Assembly (NCBI RefSeq): GCF_016234775.1
Contig: NZ_JACRAH010000001.1
Location: forward strand, 62,001-126,000
Source: Aquabacterium sp.
Lineage (GTDB): Bacteria > Pseudomonadota > Gammaproteobacteria > Burkholderiales > Burkholderiaceae_C
Direction: 5' to 3'
Length of the DNA stretch: 64,000 nucleotides
Part shown: positions 42,963 through 52,672 of the stretch, one piece after another
How positions within the stretch are numbered: position 1 is the first letter of the stretch
Layout: each line of letters begins with the position of its first letter
The notes under the pieces: model-generated
Told to the model about the DNA's origin: nothing
Databases searched by the model: none
What the model saw: the letters and a program-made list of their open reading frames with translations, nothing else
Program-made: the position numbers and the translations under genes

Positions 42963-42992
42963 AAAAAGCCGCTCTTCGGAGCGGCTTTTTTT
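42963..42992 (+). terminator. Terminator of the Ala-rich lipoprotein gene
   Basis: GCCGCTC and GAGCGGC enclose a TTCG tetraloop, flanked by five A and seven T residues. It is a strong intrinsic terminator. Confidence 0.95.
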
Positions 42993-43027
42993 CGTCTGTA
43001 TTTGGCACTTGACGGCCTTGTGGTGAC

Positions 43028-43057
43028 GAAAAAAATCCCGGCACAGGCCGGGATTTT
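43028..43057 (-). terminator. Terminator of the dapA-bamC transcript
   Basis: AAAATCCCGGC and GCCGGGATTTT pair perfectly; read on the minus strand the stem is followed by eight T residues. It lies 33 bp past the bamC stop. Confidence 0.9.
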
Positions 43058-43089
43058 GATGTGGCACGACGGCCGTGCCGTATGTGTGA

Positions 43090-44247
43090 TCAGTTCAGTT
43101 CGTCAAGCAACTGTTTGGCAATGCGCTTGGCAGTGTTTGAGGTGCTTGGCTGGCCGTTCTCTTTGAGTACGCTGATCAGTGCGCTGCTGCGGCTCTGGCC
43201 TTGCACCAGCACCTTGTAGCGACTCAGGCCATCTTGGCTTTCGGCCTTGGCGCCAAACAGTCGCGCAAAGAAGCCCGGCTTGCTGGCGTCAGGATCGTTG
43301 TCCGAGAGTCTGACTTCGAACGCACCTTGTTTGCGATCCCGGTTCTCGACGGTGAAACCGCTGCGATCCAGGGCCAGGCCCACGCGACGCCATGCCGTAT
43401 CAAAGTCGGCATCCACGGAGATGGACAAGCCATCTGCATTCATACGTGCGACGTTGGGCGCTGCTGTCGCCGATGCTGCTGGGGCGGTGGCCTTGTCGGT
43501 CATCTTGACGGCTTGCGCGGCTTCTTTGCTGGCGCCCAGCTTCACCATCAGGCGAGCGAGCATTTCAGCTTCCAGATTCGGGTCACTGGGGCGCGCACGC
43601 CACGTCGTCCGATCCTTCTTGCTGTCTTCGTATTCTTCGGTCAGTCCCTTGTGGCTGATGTAGATCTCGCTGCCTGTAGCGGTTCGTTCGATGCGGGTGC
43701 GATACAGGTCGCGTTCGCCGGTGTCGTACAGCAGATCAAACACGCGACCCAGAGCCTTGCGAACGGTCCCGTCTTGCGGCACCTTGGCCCTGTTTTCAGA
43801 CCAGTTCGTCTCCATCACGCCAGCTTCGGGTTGGTCTGTGGCCAACTCGAAACCCACTTCGCTCCAGAAAGTCCGAACCTGACCCCAGATTTGTTCAGGG
43901 GGCTGGTTGATGGACAGCCAGCGCATCTGGCCTTGCCGCTCGAGTTTCACACCTTGGCCCTTGTTCGGGGCAATGCTGCTTGCGGGCGCTTCAGCCTTGT
44001 CGGTATTGCGCATCAGGCTGCTGGCCGACACGGTGGCGGCAGGCGCCTGGCCGAATCGGGTCTGGCCGGGCAACTGGCTCAAGTCAGGCGGCACGTCCAG
44101 TCGGACACTTTGAGTGCCACTGGTGCGGTAGTCAATCTTGTCACCCGACAGGGTGTCACTGACAGAGGAGCAGCCGGAAGTGGCAAGCGCGGATGCCAGC
44201 GCCGCACTCAGAACGATGGTGGTCTGGTGACGTTGTTTGATCGACAT
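43090..44247 (-). CDS. bamC: Outer-membrane assembly lipoprotein BamC (NlpB)
   Basis: Lipoprotein of the BAM complex that folds outer-membrane beta-barrels. The 385-residue protein has a signal ending SGCSS (acylated Cys26), the BamC unstructured segment DKIDYRTSGTQSVRLDVPPDLSQLP with the conserved DYR element, and two helix-grip domains (about residues 110-215 and 265-380). It follows dapA by 59 bp on the same strand, the same dapA-bamC order as in enterobacteria, and ends at its own terminator. Confidence 0.93.
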   Translation of the reverse strand: MSIKQRHQTTIVLSAALASALATSGCSSVSDTLSGDKIDYRTSGTQSVRLDVPPDLSQLPGQTRFGQAPAATVSASSLMRNTDKAEAPASSIAPNKGQGVKLERQGQMRWLSINQPPEQIWGQVRTFWSEVGFELATDQPEAGVMETNWSENRAKVPQDGTVRKALGRVFDLLYDTGERDLYRTRIERTATGSEIYISHKGLTEEYEDSKKDRTTWRARPSDPNLEAEMLARLMVKLGASKEAAQAVKMTDKATAPAASATAAPNVARMNADGLSISVDADFDTAWRRVGLALDRSGFTVENRDRKQGAFEVRLSDNDPDASKPGFFARLFGAKAESQDGLSRYKVLVQGQSRSSALISVLKENGQPSTSNTAKRIAKQLLDELN

Positions 44248-44306
44248 GGGGTAATCAGGTTCGGGCCCCGGCGCGAACCGGGGTTGGTGTCAATAGTCGG
44301 GTGTGC

Positions 44307-45188
44307 TCAGAGCACGCCAACTTCACGCATGGCCGCTTCCACCACGGCTTGCGAGGACTCGCTCAGCGGTGTCAGGGGCAGGCGCAGCGTACCACCAACT
44401 TTGCCCATTCTGGCCATGGCCCACTTCACAGGGATCGGGTTGGGCTCGACGAACAGCTGTTTGTGCAGCGGCAGCAGCTTCATGTGCAGTTCGACGGCGC
44501 GTTTGGTGTCTTGCGCCATCGAGGCCTTGCACAATTCAGCCATGTCGCGCGGCGCTACGTTGGCCGTCACGCTGATGTTGCCGTGACCGCCCAGGAGCAT
44601 GAGCAGTGCGGCAGTGGGATCGTCACCCGAGTAGATAGAGAAGCCTTTGGGCGCCTGCTTGATCAGCCAGGCAGCACGCTCCAGGTTGCCGGTCGCTTCC
44701 TTCACACCAATCACGCCAGGCAGCTGGGCCAGACGCAGGGTGGTTTCGGGCAGCATGTCCGCCACCGTACGCCCGGGCACGTTGTAGAGCACCACGGGTA
44801 TGTCCACCGCTTCGACGATGGCCTTGAAGTGTTGGTACATGCCTTCTTGCGTCGGCTTGTTGTAGTAGGGCACAACCTGCAGGGTGCAATCGGCGCCGAC
44901 CTTCTTGGCGAAGTGGCTCAGCTCGATCGCTTCCTTGGTGGAGTTGGCGCCGGCGCCAGCCATGATGGGCACGCGTCCAGCCGCTTGTTCGACGGCCACG
45001 CGGATGATTTCGCAGTGCTCGTCGACGGTCACGGTGGGCGATTCGCCCGTGGTGCCAACCACACCGATGCAGTTGGTACCTTCGGCGATATGCCAGTCGA
45101 TCAGTTTGCGCAGGCTGTCGTAATCGACGCTGCCGTCTGCGTGCATGGGGGTAACCAGTGCAACGATGCTGCCAAAAATGGGTTTCAT
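44307..45188 (-). CDS. dapA: 4-hydroxy-tetrahydrodipicolinate synthase
   Basis: Condenses pyruvate with aspartate semialdehyde, the first committed step of lysine and diaminopimelate synthesis. The 293-residue TIM barrel has [23 protein letters not shown] with catalytic Tyr, and the Schiff-base Lys in [16 protein letters not shown] lies eight bases before the ATG. A 207-bp gap upstream separates it from the MFS-associated small gene and presumably holds its promoter, though no clear elements were seen. Confidence 0.97.
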   Translation of the reverse strand: MKPIFGSIVALVTPMHADGSVDYDSLRKLIDWHIAEGTNCIGVVGTTGESPTVTVDEHCEIIRVAVEQAAGRVPIMAGAGANSTKEAIELSHFAKKVGADCTLQVVPYYNKPTQEGMYQHFKAIVEAVDIPVVLYNVPGRTVADMLPETTLRLAQLPGVIGVKEATGNLERAAWLIKQAPKGFSIYSGDDPTAALLMLLGGHGNISVTANVAPRDMAELCKASMAQDTKRAVELHMKLLPLHKQLFVEPNPIPVKWAMARMGKVGGTLRLPLTPLSESSQAVVEAAMREVGVL

Positions 45189-45395
45189 GCTGATTCCTTC
45201 AATCCCTCGATTCTAATGGGCGACGAGCGGTGTATCGGGGGTGGCGGCGCTACGGGAAAAGCCTCAGGGCCGGTTCGTATGGCACTGTGTAGGTCTGCTG
45301 GGGCAGTTCAATGGGGGCGCGCGCCGCGTTTGTGTGCGGTCATCCCGACAAGGGGGAGCCTGGAGCCCGTGATGATCTCCGCGCTGGTTGTCACG

Positions 45396-45530
45396 TCAGA
45401 TGCAACTCCAGATGCGGGTGGCCAGGTCGAAGGCCATGTCGGCTTGCCCATACAGGCAGAAAACGGCGACCAGTGCAGCCAGCGCCAGAGTGATCAGGCC
45501 GATTTGCCGCCAACGGTCACGGGTTTTCAT
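45396..45530 (-). CDS. Single-span membrane microprotein coupled to the MFS transporter
   Basis: A 44-residue protein beginning MKTRDRWRQIGLITL, with one hydrophobic helix (IGLITLALAALVAVFCLYG, about residues 10-28) and a short polar C-terminus ending IWSCI. Its ATG overlaps the MFS stop (ATGA), so it is translationally coupled. Small subunits are known for some MFS carriers, but I cannot assign this sequence to such a family. The longer ORF to 45623 overlaps the MFS gene and is rejected. Confidence 0.6.
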   Translation of the reverse strand: MKTRDRWRQIGLITLALAALVAVFCLYGQADMAFDLATRIWSCI

Positions 45531-46774
45531 GTTGCTTGCAGCCTGCCGCCGGGCTGACGCTGCTCCTGGATAGGCAGATTGACCAGCGCCGCCAGCACGC
45601 CCAGCGCGATGGCCAGCCACCATACCACCTGGTAGCTGTCGGTGAAGTCATATAGACGGCCAGCCAGCCAGACGCCCAGGAAGGAGCCGATCTGATGTGA
45701 GAAAAACACGATGCCCCCCAGCATGGACAGGTGCCGCACACCATGCATCTGGGCCACGATCGCGTTGGTCGGCGGCACGGTAGACAGCCACAGCGTGCCC
45801 ATCGCTGCTGCAAAGATGCCTACGCTCCACGCCGACAGGGGCGCCATGATGAACAGCAGCATGGCCAGTGCGCGCAGCCCGTAAATACTCGACAGGATCC
45901 AGTTCTTTCTCACGCGAGCGCCCAGGGCCCCGGCTGCGTAGCTGCCCAGTACGTTGAACAGCCCGATCAAGGCCAGGGCCGTGGTCGCGACCTGGGGCGC
46001 CAGTTGGTGATCCTTGAGGTAGCTGGGCAGGTGCACCCCGATGAAGGCCAGCTGGAAGCCGCAGACGAAGTAGCCGGCCGTCAGCAGGAGGTAGTCGCGG
46101 TGGCCGAAAGCCTCTTTCAGTGCCTGTCCGGCGGTTTGGGGGCTCATATTCGTGCCAGCGGTGCCGGCCCCCGGTACAGCCACAGCACCGGATGCGAAGC
46201 GCTTTTCCCGCAATCCGAAAGCCAGAGGGCCGATGGCCAGGGCCGTGACAGCCAGGATCAGCAAGGCGGATGACCAGTCCGTGTTGTGAAGCAGCAGGCT
46301 GGCCACGGGCACCATGAGGAACTGCCCGAAAGAGCCGGCGGCGGCCGTGATGCCCATGGCCATGGAGCGCTGTTCCAGCGTGACGTTGCGGCCTACCACG
46401 CCGAAGATGACCGTGTAGGTGGAGCAAGCTTGCCCCAGGCCAATCAGCACCCCGGTGGTCAGCACGAAGCCGAGGTGCTGGGTGGTCGTGGCCATGCCCA
46501 CCAGCCCCAGTGCGTAGAGCAGGGCGCCAGACCACAGCACCTTGAAGGCCCCGCTGCGATCCGCCCACCAGCCCACGACGGGGCCGGCGGCCCCCCAGAC
46601 CAGGTTCTGGATGGCCATGGCCAGTGAGTAGTCTTCGCGCGTCCAGCCATGCGCCATGGTGATGGGCTGCAGCCACAGTCCGAAGCTGTGCCGGATGCCC
46701 ATGGACATGGTGACGATCAGGGCGCCGCACAAAAGCAATTGCCCCATCGGAATGGGGCGAACAGGGTGATGCAT
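45527..46774 (-). CDS. Major facilitator superfamily transporter
   Basis: A 415-residue carrier with about 12 membrane helices, resembling the monocarboxylate/oxalate-formate type (GIRHSFGLWLQPITMAHGW in helix 1, GAAGPVVGWWADRSG in the 2-3 loop, VPPTNAIVAQMHGVRHL late). The substrate is unknown. The ATG at 46774 was chosen as it places the first helix normally; an in-frame ATG at 46813 adds 13 residues. It is followed by a coupled 44-aa membrane protein and lies convergent to nothing; fliE ends 72 bp upstream on the same strand. Confidence 0.9.
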   Translation of the reverse strand: MHHPVRPIPMGQLLLCGALIVTMSMGIRHSFGLWLQPITMAHGWTREDYSLAMAIQNLVWGAAGPVVGWWADRSGAFKVLWSGALLYALGLVGMATTTQHLGFVLTTGVLIGLGQACSTYTVIFGVVGRNVTLEQRSMAMGITAAAGSFGQFLMVPVASLLLHNTDWSSALLILAVTALAIGPLAFGLREKRFASGAVAVPGAGTAGTNMSPQTAGQALKEAFGHRDYLLLTAGYFVCGFQLAFIGVHLPSYLKDHQLAPQVATTALALIGLFNVLGSYAAGALGARVRKNWILSSIYGLRALAMLLFIMAPLSAWSVGIFAAAMGTLWLSTVPPTNAIVAQMHGVRHLSMLGGIVFFSHQIGSFLGVWLAGRLYDFTDSYQVVWWLAIALGVLAALVNLPIQEQRQPGGRLQAT

Positions 46775-46845
46775 CTCGGTGTTCCATGGTGGCCAGCGCG
46801 CCACCGCCCCCATGAGGCTACTCCAAACCAGCGCGCAAGGCGTGG

Positions 46846-47196
46846 CTAGACCTGCATGTTCATGATGTCGGTGTACGCCTGAACAAGTTTGTTGCGTACC
46901 TGAACGGCAGATTGGAAGCCCAGTTGGGCCTTCTGCATGGCGACCATGGTTTCTTCCAGACTGACGGTAGGGTTATCGAACTGAACCTCGCGTTGCATGG
47001 TCGCTGCCGTGGCTTGCGATTTGCTGATGGAGTTCAGTGCACTGCTGAAACTGGTCTGGAAGCTGGGCTTGTCGACGACTGAACTTTGGCCAGCCGCCTC
47101 GGCGCGGGTCTTGGCCTCAACGCGCCGAGCGACGTCGGCCATGCCTGCCCTGGCGGCGGCTTGCGCGAAATCGAAGGGTTTGAGTTTCAGATCCAT
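46846..47196 (-). CDS. fliE: Flagellar hook-basal body protein FliE
   Basis: Junction protein between the MS ring and the rod. The 116-residue protein ends with the conserved C-terminal block VSLEETMVAMQKAQLGFQ and VQVRNKLVQAYTDIMNMQV. The ATG at 47196 gives the usual length; the ORF could extend to 47271. It is transcribed divergently from fliF, the same arrangement as in enterobacteria. Confidence 0.93.
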   Translation of the reverse strand: MDLKLKPFDFAQAAARAGMADVARRVEAKTRAEAAGQSSVVDKPSFQTSFSSALNSISKSQATAATMQREVQFDNPTVSLEETMVAMQKAQLGFQSAVQVRNKLVQAYTDIMNMQV

Positions 47197-47207
47197 GATG
47201 CCGATAA
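47180..47207 (+). promoter_or_regulatory. Candidate sigma-28-like promoter toward fliF
   Basis: A perfect GCCGATAA (-10 of FliA promoters) stands at 47200-47207, with TTGAGTTT (6 of 8 matches to TAAAGTTT) 12 bp upstream. It overlaps the fliE start and points toward fliF. A weaker sigma-54-like GG-N10-GC pair lies at 47260-47273. Neither is proven. Confidence 0.35.
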
Positions 47208-47403
47208 GTCCCGACAAGGGTTGATTCAGTTCACCACGTTCTGGAATGTACGCATCCCTGGGCAGTGCCATGCTCGGAAGAGGGCGGCATTTGACTGGCT
47301 GTTTCCGGCACTTTTACCTCTCCTGACTCCGAATAATGGGGCTGTTACGGCGGGTTTGTTGCATCGTATGGTTTCGATGCGCGGCCCAACGCTTCGACCG
47401 CCC

Positions 47404-49110
47404 ATGGAAGTCACTGTCGCTCAACCCACCTCTGTTGCTGTCGCCTCACCTGGCATGGTGATCGACAACGCTCAACCCCCTGGATTCGTTCAGCGGGTCA
47501 CGGCCCTGCCGATGCAGCGCAAGCTGATGTTGGCCGGGGGCGTCGCTGCGATCTTCGCCATCTTCGTGGCGATGATGATGTGGGGGCGTGATGGCGATTA
47601 CCGCGTGCTCTACACCAACCTGTCCGACAAGGACGGTGGCGCGATCCTGGCTCAGTTGCAGCAGATGCAGGTCCCCTACAAGCATGCCGATGGCGGTGCG
47701 GCCATCCTGGTGCCGGCCGACAAGGTGCATGATGTTCGCCTGAAGCTGGCGTCGGCTGGCCTGCCCAAGGGCTCGGTGGTGGGTTTTGAACTGATGGAAA
47801 ACCAGAAGTTCGGTGTGACCCAGTTCCAGGAGCGCCTGAACTTCCAGCGTGGCCTGGAAGGCGAGTTGATTCGTTCTATCCAGGCGCTGGCCAGCGTGCA
47901 AAGTGCCCGTGTGCACCTGGCGCTGCCCAATCAGAATGGTTTCTTCCGCGAACAGCAGAAGGCTTCGGCTTCTGTGGTGCTCACGCTGTACCCCGGTCGT
48001 ACCCTGGACCGTGGTCAGATCGCTGGCATCGTGCACCTGGTGTCGTCCAGCGTGCCGGAGATGTCGCCCAAGGCAGTGAGCATCGTCGATCAGAGTGGGG
48101 CGCTGCTGTCCGGTTCGCAAGAAGGCGCGGATCAGTCCGGCCTTGATGCCCAGCAGTTGCAGTATGTGCGTCAGCTGGAGAGCAACTACACCCAGCGCAT
48201 CCGCGACATCCTGGAGCCCGTGGTCGGCAAGGACAATCTGCGCGCGCAGGTGACGGCCGACCTGGATTTCTCTCAGGTGGAATCCACTGCAGAGGAATAC
48301 AAGCCTAACCAGGGGCAGCAGGCCAGCGCCTCGATTCGCAGCCAGCAGACCACCGAACAGATGGGGCAGGGCAGCGCGACACCTTCCGGCGTGCCTGGTG
48401 CCGCCAGCAACCAGCCACCTGTGCCCGCGACAGCGCCTGTCAATGGCGCATCCCAGCCCCTGCAGGCAGCTCAAGGTGGCAGCACCGGTGGCAGCAGCCG
48501 CCGTGAAGCGGTGACCAATTACGAGGTCGACAAGACGGTTCGCGTGGTGCGCAACGCCACAGGCAACGTCAAGCGTTTGAATGCGGCGGTGGTGCTGAAC
48601 CACCGCACTGTGACGGACGCCAAGGGCAAGACCACGACTCAGCCGATTCCGCAGGAAGAACTGGATCAGCTCACCGCGCTGGTTCGGGAAACCATTGGTT
48701 TTGACGACAAACGAGGCGACTCGATCAAGCTGATCAATACCCCCTTCCAGGTCACCAAGGAAGAGCCTGACAACACGCCCTTCTGGAAGCAGCCGGAGAC
48801 GGTGGACCTGATCCGCACCCTGGCCGTTCCTGGCGCGCTGACGCTGGCTGCCCTGATCGTGGTGTTTGGCGCCATTCGTCCGGCCATCAAGGCTGCGCAA
48901 CCCGTGCCGCTGACCGAGGAAGAAGCGCAGAAGCAAGGACTCAATGCCGTGGTTGATGACGCGGAAGAGCTGCCCATTGCGCACGAAGCTGGCCACATGC
49001 CTCAGCTCGAAGGCCCGGCCACCGACGAGCGCCTGGAAGCCGCCCGCGCTTTTGCCCGCGACAACCCGATGGCCATGGCCAACGTGATGCGCGGCTGGAT
49101 GAACAATTGA
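47404..49110 (+). CDS. fliF: Flagellar MS-ring protein FliF
   Basis: Builds the membrane-embedded MS ring, platform of the export gate. The protein (about 568 residues) has an N-terminal membrane helix (LMLAGGVAAIFAIFVAMMMW), YscJ-type ring-building motifs (YRVLYTNLSDKDGGAI, GFELMENQKFGVTQFQERLNFQR), a disordered Gln/Ser/Pro segment (about residues 300-360), a second membrane helix (TLAVPGALTLAALIVVFGAI) and the FliG-binding C-terminus (DNPMAMANVMRGWMNN). The start is uncertain: ATGs at 47368 and 47461 are in frame. Confidence 0.93.
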   Translation: MEVTVAQPTSVAVASPGMVIDNAQPPGFVQRVTALPMQRKLMLAGGVAAIFAIFVAMMMWGRDGDYRVLYTNLSDKDGGAILAQLQQMQVPYKHADGGAAILVPADKVHDVRLKLASAGLPKGSVVGFELMENQKFGVTQFQERLNFQRGLEGELIRSIQALASVQSARVHLALPNQNGFFREQQKASASVVLTLYPGRTLDRGQIAGIVHLVSSSVPEMSPKAVSIVDQSGALLSGSQEGADQSGLDAQQLQYVRQLESNYTQRIRDILEPVVGKDNLRAQVTADLDFSQVESTAEEYKPNQGQQASASIRSQQTTEQMGQGSATPSGVPGAASNQPPVPATAPVNGASQPLQAAQGGSTGGSSRREAVTNYEVDKTVRVVRNATGNVKRLNAAVVLNHRTVTDAKGKTTTQPIPQEELDQLTALVRETIGFDDKRGDSIKLINTPFQVTKEEPDNTPFWKQPETVDLIRTLAVPGALTLAALIVVFGAIRPAIKAAQPVPLTEEEAQKQGLNAVVDDAEELPIAHEAGHMPQLEGPATDERLEAARAFARDNPMAMANVMRGWMNN

Positions 49111-49130
49111 CCGATAAGGACACTTAAGCC

Positions 49131-50126
49131 ATGGACGAACAAGGTGTCGAAGACGCTGCCATCCTGTTGATGTCTTTGGGTGAGGAAGAGGCATCCGAGG
49201 TGTTCAAGCATCTGGAGCCCAAGGAAGTCCAATGCCTGGGTGAGACGATCGCCAAGCTCAAGACGGTCAACAAGGACCGGGTCGGGTCGGTGCTGGATCG
49301 CTTCTCCAAGGAATCTACAGAAATGGGCATGCTGGTGCCCGATACCGACGAGTACATCAAGTCGGTGTTGCGCAAGGCGCTGGGCGATGAGAAGGCCAAT
49401 CTGCTGATCGACCGCATCATCCAGGGCAGCGACGTCACCGGCATCGAGAGCCTCAAGTGGATGGACCCCGGTTCCGTGGCTGAATTGCTGCGCAACGAGC
49501 ATCCCCAGATCGTGGCGGCCATCCTGGTTCACCTGGATCCGGACCAGTCTTCCTCGGTGCTCAAGTGCTTCACCGACCGCCATCGCAACGAGGTGATGGT
49601 GCGCATCGCCACGCTGGACGGCATCCAGCCTACCGCCTTGAAGGACCTCAACGAGGTGCTGTCGCGCGTGCTGGCTGGTGGCACGCAATTGCGTAAGGCC
49701 TCTCTGGGTGGCGCCAAGCCCGCAGCGGAAATCATCAACCTGATGGGCTCCAGCCTGGAAACCTCGGTGCTGGATTACATCCGCGAGGCCGATGGCGATC
49801 TGGCGCAGAAGATCATGGACAACATGTTCACCTTCGACGACCTGATGAAGCTCGACGACAAGGGCTTTCAGTCGCTGCTCAAGGAAGTGCAGACCGAATC
49901 GCTCATCATCGCGCTCAAGGGGGCTTCGCCCGAAATCCGCGAGAAGGTGTTCAAGAACATGTCCAGCCGTGCGGCGGAAACGCTGCGAGAAGATCTGGAG
50001 TCTCGCGGCCCGGTCAAGCTGTCCGAGGTCGAAGGCGAGCAAAAGGAAATGCTCAAGATTGTGAGACGCCTGGCCGACGAAGGCCAGATCACGCTGGCCG
50101 GCGGAGGCGACGATGAGTACGTCTAA
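49131..50126 (+). CDS. fliG: Flagellar motor switch protein FliG
   Basis: Rotor protein that couples to the stator and switches direction. The 331 residues have the FliF-binding N-domain (DAAILLMSLGEEEASEVFKH), the middle domain with EHPQ (LLRNEHPQIVAAIL), and the C-terminal torque domain (FTFDDLMKLDDKGFQSLLKE, RGPVKLSEVE) with charged residues. AAGGA precedes the ATG. Its 3' end overlaps fliH by 14 bp. Confidence 0.97.
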   Translation: MDEQGVEDAAILLMSLGEEEASEVFKHLEPKEVQCLGETIAKLKTVNKDRVGSVLDRFSKESTEMGMLVPDTDEYIKSVLRKALGDEKANLLIDRIIQGSDVTGIESLKWMDPGSVAELLRNEHPQIVAAILVHLDPDQSSSVLKCFTDRHRNEVMVRIATLDGIQPTALKDLNEVLSRVLAGGTQLRKASLGGAKPAAEIINLMGSSLETSVLDYIREADGDLAQKIMDNMFTFDDLMKLDDKGFQSLLKEVQTESLIIALKGASPEIREKVFKNMSSRAAETLREDLESRGPVKLSEVEGEQKEMLKIVRRLADEGQITLAGGGDDEYV

Positions 50127-51186
50127 GCCGACGACGCAGCCTCCCGGTGGGGCAGCGCCTCAGGCTGCAGGCGGCACGGCTGGTGGATCGGCGCCCAATC
50201 CTTACACGCGCTTCATTCCGCGTGAAGAGCTGGGCTCTTTTTCTGCCTGGGCGCCGGAGACCTTCGAGCAGCCAAGCAAGGCGGCCAATCCGGAAGAGGG
50301 TGGGGTACGCAAACCCACGCTGGCCGAGCGCGCGGCCGCTGAAATGCGGCCGTCGATGAAGCCGAATCCTGCCAAACATGCGCCGCAAGCGACAGGTGCG
50401 CAGGCTGCGCCCACAGCCAAGCCGGCCGCCATGGCCACGCCCAAGCCGGCGCCAGTCAAGCGCCCGATCGTGGGTGGGGTGCCTGGACAGGCCGAGGCAG
50501 AGGCCAAAGCGGCTGAAGCAGCGCCCGCCGCGCCACCACCCAATGTGGATGAGCTGGTTCGCGAGGCGCGCCAGACGGGCTACCAGGATGGCTATCGTAA
50601 TGGCCTGGCCGCGCTGGAAAGCTACAAGCAGACGCAGGCGGCGCAAATGGCTGCCTACATGAGCGACCAGGTTGGCGCGCTGGCGTCGGATTTTCACCAT
50701 CGCCTTGAATCGCTGGAGCAGCAACTTGCTGGCCGCATTGCCGGTGTGGCGCTGGAGCTGGCGCGTCAGGTGGTGCGCAGCGAGCTGCAACAGAACCCCG
50801 AAGTGGTGGTGGATGTGGCCGAGCAGGCCCTGACCACGCTGCTGGCTTCGGCGCGCCAGATCGTGCTGAGGCTGAACCCGGACGACCATGGCCTGGCGCA
50901 GGCGCAACTGACGGAAGTCCTGGCCGCGCGAGGCGCCCGCATGGTGCCGGACGCGAGCATCACCCGCGGCGGCTGCATCGTGGAATCGGACATCGCCGTG
51001 GTGGATGCGTCGGTGGAGGCCCGCTGGGAACGTGCGGCGGCCTCGATGGGCCACAACGCGCCGTGGAACAACGGTGTCGAAGCCCATGGCTCGACCGAAG
51101 TGCGCCTGCCCGAAGGCGAAGACGAACTGGATGAGTGGCCCGAGAGCGAAGCCTCGGTGGCCCAACGTGAGGAGGGTGAAGTATGA
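50113..51186 (+). CDS. fliH: Flagellar assembly protein FliH
   Basis: Stator-like regulator of the export ATPase FliI. The 357 residues start with a long Pro/Ala-rich low-complexity region (about residues 1-145), then EAQ-type coiled-coil sequences ([20 protein letters not shown]) and the C-terminal FliI-binding domain ([48 protein letters not shown]). The N-terminal extension is longer than in enterobacterial FliH. It overlaps both fliG and fliI. Confidence 0.93.
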   Translation: MSTSKPTTQPPGGAAPQAAGGTAGGSAPNPYTRFIPREELGSFSAWAPETFEQPSKAANPEEGGVRKPTLAERAAAEMRPSMKPNPAKHAPQATGAQAAPTAKPAAMATPKPAPVKRPIVGGVPGQAEAEAKAAEAAPAAPPPNVDELVREARQTGYQDGYRNGLAALESYKQTQAAQMAAYMSDQVGALASDFHHRLESLEQQLAGRIAGVALELARQVVRSELQQNPEVVVDVAEQALTTLLASARQIVLRLNPDDHGLAQAQLTEVLAARGARMVPDASITRGGCIVESDIAVVDASVEARWERAAASMGHNAPWNNGVEAHGSTEVRLPEGEDELDEWPESEASVAQREEGEV

Positions 51187-52613
51187 ACATGCCCATTCGC
51201 GTCCACAACGATGTGGCAATGGACCGCTGGAACCGCTTTCTGGATGACCTGGATGCCTGCGCGGGCTCCCGTTTGCCGCTGGAAAACCAGGGCAAACTGG
51301 TGCGCGTGGCCGGCCTGGTGCTGGAGGCTGCGGGTTTGCGCTTGCCCGTCGGTGCCGTTTGCGAAATCCATTCCGAAACCCGCCTGGAATCCACGCCCGT
51401 GCTGGCCGAAGTCGTCGGCTTTGCCGGTGACCGCGCCTACCTGATGCCCACGGCCGAGGTACATGGCCTGTCCAGCGGTGCCCGTGTGGTGCCCCGCACC
51501 ATCCCGATCAATCCGCCCATTCTGGGGCGGCCGAATCACCCCTGGCGCCGTAGCGAAGACCGCACGCGCCACCTGCCTGTGGGCAGCGGCTTGCTGGGGC
51601 GGGTCGTGAACGCCCAGGGCGAGCCTCTGGACCGCAAAGGCCCCTTGCACCATGTGCGCAGCGAGCCGCTGGCCCGCCGCCCCATCAATGCCATGGAGCG
51701 TGACCCGGTTCGCCAGCCACTCGATACCGGCGTGCGCGCCATCAACGCCATGCTCACGGTCGGGCGTGGCCAGCGTATCGGTTTGTTTGCGGGCTCCGGC
51801 GTTGGCAAATCGGTTCTGCTTGGCATGATGGCCCGCTACACCCAGGCCGACGTCATCGTGGTGGGCCTGATCGGTGAACGGGGCCGTGAAGTCAAGGAAT
51901 TCATCGAAGACATCCTGGGTGAGGAGGGCCTGGCACGCTCGGTCGTGGTGGCCGCACCCGCTGACGCGCCGCCGCTGACCCGCATGCAAGGCGCCAGCTA
52001 CGCCACCGCCGTGGCCGAGCACTTCCGTGACCAGGGCCTGCACGTGCTGCTGTTGATGGATTCGCTCACCCGCTATGCCATGGCCCAGCGCGAAATTGCC
52101 CTGGCCATTGGCGAACCGCCTGCCACCAAGGGCTATCCGCCTTCGTGTTTCGCCAAGCTGCCCCAGCTCGTGGAGCGCAGCGGCAATGGCCTGAACGGCC
52201 ACGGCTCGATCACGGCGTTTTACACCGTGCTGTCCGAAGGTGATGACCAGCAGGATCCCATTGCGGATGCCGCCCGCGCCATCCTGGACGGCCACATCGT
52301 GCTGTCACGCGAGTTGGCCGAATCCGGCCACTTCCCGGCCATCGACATCGAACGGTCCGCTTCCCGCGTGATGCACAACGTGGCGGAGAGCCAGCACATC
52401 GACGATGCGCGTCGCTTCCGCCAACTGTGGTCGCGCTACAGCAAGGCCCGCGATCTGATTCAACTGGGTGCCTACACACCTGGCGGCGACCACGATCTGG
52501 ATCTGGCCGTGCGCCTGCATCCGCACATGGTCAACATGCTGCAGCAAGATATGGGGGCGCCCGCTCACATGCACGACAGCGTGGACGAACTCCACCAGAT
52601 CGTGACCGCCTGA
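51183..52613 (+). CDS. fliI: Flagellum-specific ATPase FliI
   Basis: Hexameric ATPase of flagellar type III export, a paralog of the F1 beta subunit. The 476-residue protein has the substrate-binding N-terminus, Walker [16 protein letters not shown], catalytic Glu region [16 protein letters not shown], and Walker [21 protein letters not shown]. The C-terminal FliH-docking domain ([17 protein letters not shown]) is present. The ATG overlaps the fliH stop. Confidence 0.97.
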   Translation: MNMPIRVHNDVAMDRWNRFLDDLDACAGSRLPLENQGKLVRVAGLVLEAAGLRLPVGAVCEIHSETRLESTPVLAEVVGFAGDRAYLMPTAEVHGLSSGARVVPRTIPINPPILGRPNHPWRRSEDRTRHLPVGSGLLGRVVNAQGEPLDRKGPLHHVRSEPLARRPINAMERDPVRQPLDTGVRAINAMLTVGRGQRIGLFAGSGVGKSVLLGMMARYTQADVIVVGLIGERGREVKEFIEDILGEEGLARSVVVAAPADAPPLTRMQGASYATAVAEHFRDQGLHVLLLMDSLTRYAMAQREIALAIGEPPATKGYPPSCFAKLPQLVERSGNGLNGHGSITAFYTVLSEGDDQQDPIADAARAILDGHIVLSRELAESGHFPAIDIERSASRVMHNVAESQHIDDARRFRQLWSRYSKARDLIQLGAYTPGGDHDLDLAVRLHPHMVNMLQQDMGAPAHMHDSVDELHQIVTA

Positions 52614-52672
52614 TGTTTGTCTGAGTAGCCAAGCCTAACTAGTGAAGCCCGACAGGGCAGGGGACAAGGTTC

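Noticed and set aside
51183..52613. FliI as an F-type ATP synthase beta subunit
   Set aside because: Its flagellar neighbours and FliI-type C-terminus show it is the export ATPase.
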